A DNA stretch of 64,000 nucleotides from a bacterium. GTDB taxonomy: Bacteria; Planctomycetota; UBA1135; UBA2386. Shown piece after piece: positions 61,651 through 64,000 of this stretch. The notes under the pieces are model-generated. The model was given only the letters and a program-made list of their open reading frames with translations. It was not told where the DNA came from and ran no database searches. Every line of letters starts with the position of its first letter. The first letter of the stretch is position 1. The stretch is taken from positions 186,001 through 250,000 of the forward strand of contig JANSXC010000006.1 of the NCBI GenBank assembly GCA_024743115.1, given 5' to 3'. Made by a program: the position numbers and the translations under genes.

Positions 61651-62390
61651 GCCTGCTCTCCTGCGGCGTCGCCTGCAGCAACGGTTGCAGTCTGCCGCGT
61701 GTTCTCGATGAGCTTCTCGACTTCGCCGTCCTTGAGCCAGAGCGTGCGATCCGCGCGTTCGGCCACCGCGGGGTTGTGGGTGACCATGACGATCGTCACG
61801 CCGTCACTGCGCAGGTCGTCGAACAGGTCGAGGATCTCGGCTTCCGTGTTGCTGTCGAGGTTGCCCGTCGCTTCGTCGGCCAGCAGGAACAATGGGTCGT
61901 TCATCAGCGCCCGCGCGATCGCCACGCGCTGCTGCTGGCCGCCGGAGAGCTCGAGCGGCTTGTGCTCGAGGCGCTGTCCGAGGCCGACCCGGTCGGCGAG
62001 ATACTCGGCCTTCTTGCGCGACTCGGCGCCCACGCGGTTTTGGTAGAACAGCGGCACCTCGAGGTTCTCGAGCACCGTGAGCTGGGGAATCAGATTGAAC
62101 GACTGGAAGATGAAGCCGATCTCACGGCCGCGCACGTCGGAGAGCGCGTCGTCGCTGAGTCGACTGACGTCGCGGTTGCCGACCCGGTACTCACCTGACG
62201 TCGGCCGGTCGAGGCAGCCGAGCAGGTTGAGCATCGTGCTCTTGCCCGAGCCCGAACGCCCCATGATCGTCAGGTAGTCGCCACGCGCGACCTGCATCGA
62301 CACGCCGTTGAGGGCGCGCACGATGTTGTCGCCCATCGTGTAGTGGCGATGGACGTCGACGAACTCCGCGATGATCTCGCGTTCGGTCAT
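61647..62390 (-). CDS. ABC transporter ATP-binding protein, MacB/LolD type
   Basis: The 247-residue ATPase has Walker A GRSGSGKST, Q-loop FIFQSFNLIPQLTVLEN, signature LSGGQQQRVAIARALMNDPL, Walker B LLADEATGNLD and the H-loop in VTHNPAVAERADRT. It powers export with the neighbouring permease. Its ATG follows the adaptor gene stop by five bases, and its stop overlaps the permease start (ATGA), so the three are an operon read leftward. All ATPase motifs are intact. Confidence 0.95.
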   Translation of the reverse strand: MTEREIIAEFVDVHRHYTMGDNIVRALNGVSMQVARGDYLTIMGRSGSGKSTMLNLLGCLDRPTSGEYRVGNRDVSRLSDDALSDVRGREIGFIFQSFNLIPQLTVLENLEVPLFYQNRVGAESRKKAEYLADRVGLGQRLEHKPLELSGGQQQRVAIARALMNDPLFLLADEATGNLDSNTEAEILDLFDDLRSDGVTIVMVTHNPAVAERADRTLWLKDGEVEKLIENTRQTATVAAGDAAGEQA

Positions 62391-62395
62391 GTCGG

Positions 62396-64000
62396 TCAGC
62401 CGCCCCGCCGCTCGGACCCCGGGCGCCCGCCGCGGCTGCTGCCACCGCGGAATCCGGACATCATCTTGGTGCTCAGCTGTTGCGCCTTTTCGAGGTCGTT
62501 GGCGTCGATCGCCTTGATGATCGCGCTGATGCTGGCGTTCGCCTTCTCGAGCCGGTCACCCGACAGGAAGCTGCTCATCCGGTCGGACATCGAGAGCAGG
62601 CGCTCCTTCGCGGCCTTGAGTTCCTCGGGGGACATTTCGGTGTACTTCTTGCGCGAGCCGCGGCGCGAAGCCCCCGAGCGGCGCTCGCGATTGCCTTCGC
62701 GCGATGTCGCACCGACGGCGGCGCCGGCCTTGCCGCCCGCCATGTTCGCGTTGGCCTCCGCGGGTTGGGCCTTCGGCGCCGTTTCCGGATCGGGCGTTGG
62801 CGCGCTCGGCTGGTCGAACTTGGGGTCGGCCTGGCCGCCCGGCGGCGTGCGGTAGATCATGTCGCCGGCGTCGAGGCCGGTGCGGATCTCGACCTTCTCC
62901 TGGTTGTTGGCGCCGACGTCGACCTGAACGGCGATCGGGCCTTCCGCAGTCCGCTTCCAGACATAGTTGACGGCGCGGTCGCGTCGCACGGCCTGGATCG
63001 GCACGGTCAACACGTTCTTGACGGTGTCGACCGTGATCGTGGCGGCGGCCTTCATGCCGGCCTTGAGCGACTCGTCCTGGTTGACGCCGTCCAGCAGCAC
63101 GTGGGTCGTGTAGACCTTCTTGTCGCTGCCGGACCAGCGGCTGTTCGAGTCGGCGACCGGCGCCACGTAGGTGACCCGTCCCGTGAGCGACTCGTTCGGC
63201 CGCACCTCGGCGCTGATGAGTGCGGGCATGCCGATGCGGACCTTGTCGATCATCGCCTCCTGCACCTTGATCTCGCACTTCAGCTTCGAGTTGTCGGGCA
63301 GGATGATGATGCTCTGGCGTTCGCGAACGCTGGTGCCCTCCTCGACGGGCTCGCTGTCGCCGCGGCCGCGCGAGACCTTCGAGTAGACGACGAGGCCCGA
63401 GCCGGGGGAGAAGATCACCGCGTTGTCGATCTGTTTGTTGAGGTTCTCGAACCGCTCCTCGGCGACCTCGAACTCCTTCTGCTTGGCATCCACGTCGAAC
63501 TGCGAGTTCTTGCGTTCGGCGTCGTTGCTCGCGACGACCCGCTCGACCTCGAGCTCCGCGTTCTCGAGGTTCTGCTTGAGCTCGATCTTGTCGCGGCCGA
63601 GCGTGTAGTTGATGAGCAGCTCGAGGTCGTTCCACGCGATCGTGACCTTCGACGCCTGGCTCTGATAATCGAGTTCGTGGCGCTCGAGTTCGTTGACGGT
63701 GATGAACTGCTTCTTCGCCAGGCGCCGGCTGTGATAGGCGGTGTCCTCCGCGACCTTGAGCTGGGCCATCGCGAGCCGGATCTGGTCGGCCTGCTGCAGG
63801 ATCTTGTTGGCCATCTCGCCCATGTCGCGGTCGAGCGGATCGCCTTCGTCACCGGCCACCTCGAGCAGCTTGATCACCTTGTCGATGAGGCCGGCGTAGT
63901 TCTGCGGATGGATCTGACGAATGAGCTGCTTGCTCGGCGTCTTGTTCTCGTTCGTTCCGCTGTTGTCGGTCGTCTCGTCGTCGACCGGCGGCTTCACGAG
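62396..64000 (-). CDS. Periplasmic adaptor subunit (HlyD/MacA-like), 5' end beyond the window
   Basis: The open frame continues past the right edge. About 535 codons are visible. A long coiled-coil hairpin (KQKEFEVAEERFENLNKQID) is followed by lipoyl-like and beta-barrel parts (AVIFSPGSGLVVYSKVS, IILPDNSKLKCEIKVQEAM, IGMPALISAEVRPNESLTGR, VLTVPIQAVRRDRAVNYVW). The C-terminal 130 residues are a Gly/Arg/Ser-rich region and a helical tail (MSPEELKAAKERLLSM, SGDRLEKANASISAIIKAID), unusual for MacA. It links the ABC permease to an outer-membrane channel. The missing N-terminus probably holds the membrane anchor. Confidence 0.88.
   Translation of the reverse strand, partial: LVKPPVDDETTDNSGTNENKTPSKQLIRQIHPQNYAGLIDKVIKLLEVAGDEGDPLDRDMGEMANKILQQADQIRLAMAQLKVAEDTAYHSRRLAKKQFITVNELERHELDYQSQASKVTIAWNDLELLINYTLGRDKIELKQNLENAELEVERVVASNDAERKNSQFDVDAKQKEFEVAEERFENLNKQIDNAVIFSPGSGLVVYSKVSRGRGDSEPVEEGTSVRERQSIIILPDNSKLKCEIKVQEAMIDKVRIGMPALISAEVRPNESLTGRVTYVAPVADSNSRWSGSDKKVYTTHVLLDGVNQDESLKAGMKAAATITVDTVKNVLTVPIQAVRRDRAVNYVWKRTAEGPIAVQVDVGANNQEKVEIRTGLDAGDMIYRTPPGGQADPKFDQPSAPTPDPETAPKAQPAEANANMAGGKAGAAVGATSREGNRERRSGASRRGSRKKYTEMSPEELKAAKERLLSMSDRMSSFLSGDRLEKANASISAIIKAIDANDLEKAQQLSTKMMSGFRGGSSRGGRPGSERRGG

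Overview
This is a very GC-rich bacterial chromosome segment with almost no rRNA, tRNA or mobile-element signal. The best guess for the source is a member of the Planctomycetota. This is an inference from the FG-GAP/VCBS secreted protein, the long secreted proteins sharing similar C-terminal modules, the many scattered single genes instead of classical operons, an EF-G gene outside any str operon, and Myb/SANT-like repeats in a bacterial protein. No marker gene in the window settles it.

Layout. 1-3 kb: ETF-ubiquinone oxidoreductase and epoxyqueuosine reductase (queG), leftward. 3-6.9 kb: a histidine-kinase-like protein, an ECF-type sigma factor and an overlapping zinc-binding anti-sigma/TPR gene. 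6.9-14.8 kb: housekeeping singles (GDPD, class V aminotransferase, SIS isomerase, DUF4384, SDR, TauE/SafE, malate dehydrogenase, Dabb, DUF2203). 15-24 kb: glpD, an NHL/thioredoxin-like protein and three secreted proteins, two preceded by excellent sigma-54 promoters. 24-32 kb: nagA, a membrane protein with a coupled DUF6624-like gene, and two tandem GT-C membrane glycosyltransferases. 32-38 kb: a secreted double beta-carbonic anhydrase with a long His-rich tail, solo fusA, two cupins and a QueD/PTPS-family enzyme. 38.1-38.9 kb: a gene-free, structured region with a textbook leftward terminator. 38.9-52.5 kb: FAD oxidoreductase, MFS exporter, PDZ lipoprotein, mutM, then a propionyl/methylmalonyl-CoA module in two halves (epimerase and carboxyltransferase; biotin carboxylase and biotin carrier) separated by three leftward genes. 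52.5-60.4 kb: a coiled-coil membrane protein, ptsI, a four-repeat SANT-like protein, and a STAS, histidine kinase, receiver, HD-domain signalling cluster. 60.4-64 kb: a MacAB-type ABC export operon, cut by the window edge.

How it works together. ETF-QO, the methylmalonyl-CoA epimerase, the acyl-CoA carboxylase subunits and malate dehydrogenase fit catabolism of odd-chain or branched acyl-CoA with electrons entering the quinone pool. glpD and the GDPD fit recycling of glycerophosphodiesters. queG and the QueD-family enzyme touch tRNA queuosine or pterin metabolism. The 53-60 kb block looks like a signalling island.

Three window-wide patterns stand out: -10-like hexamers 6-9 bases before start codons with no Shine-Dalgarno (probable leaderless mRNAs), short tandem repeats beginning at stop codons with a different unit at each locus, and GC-rich hairpins that overlap stop codons.
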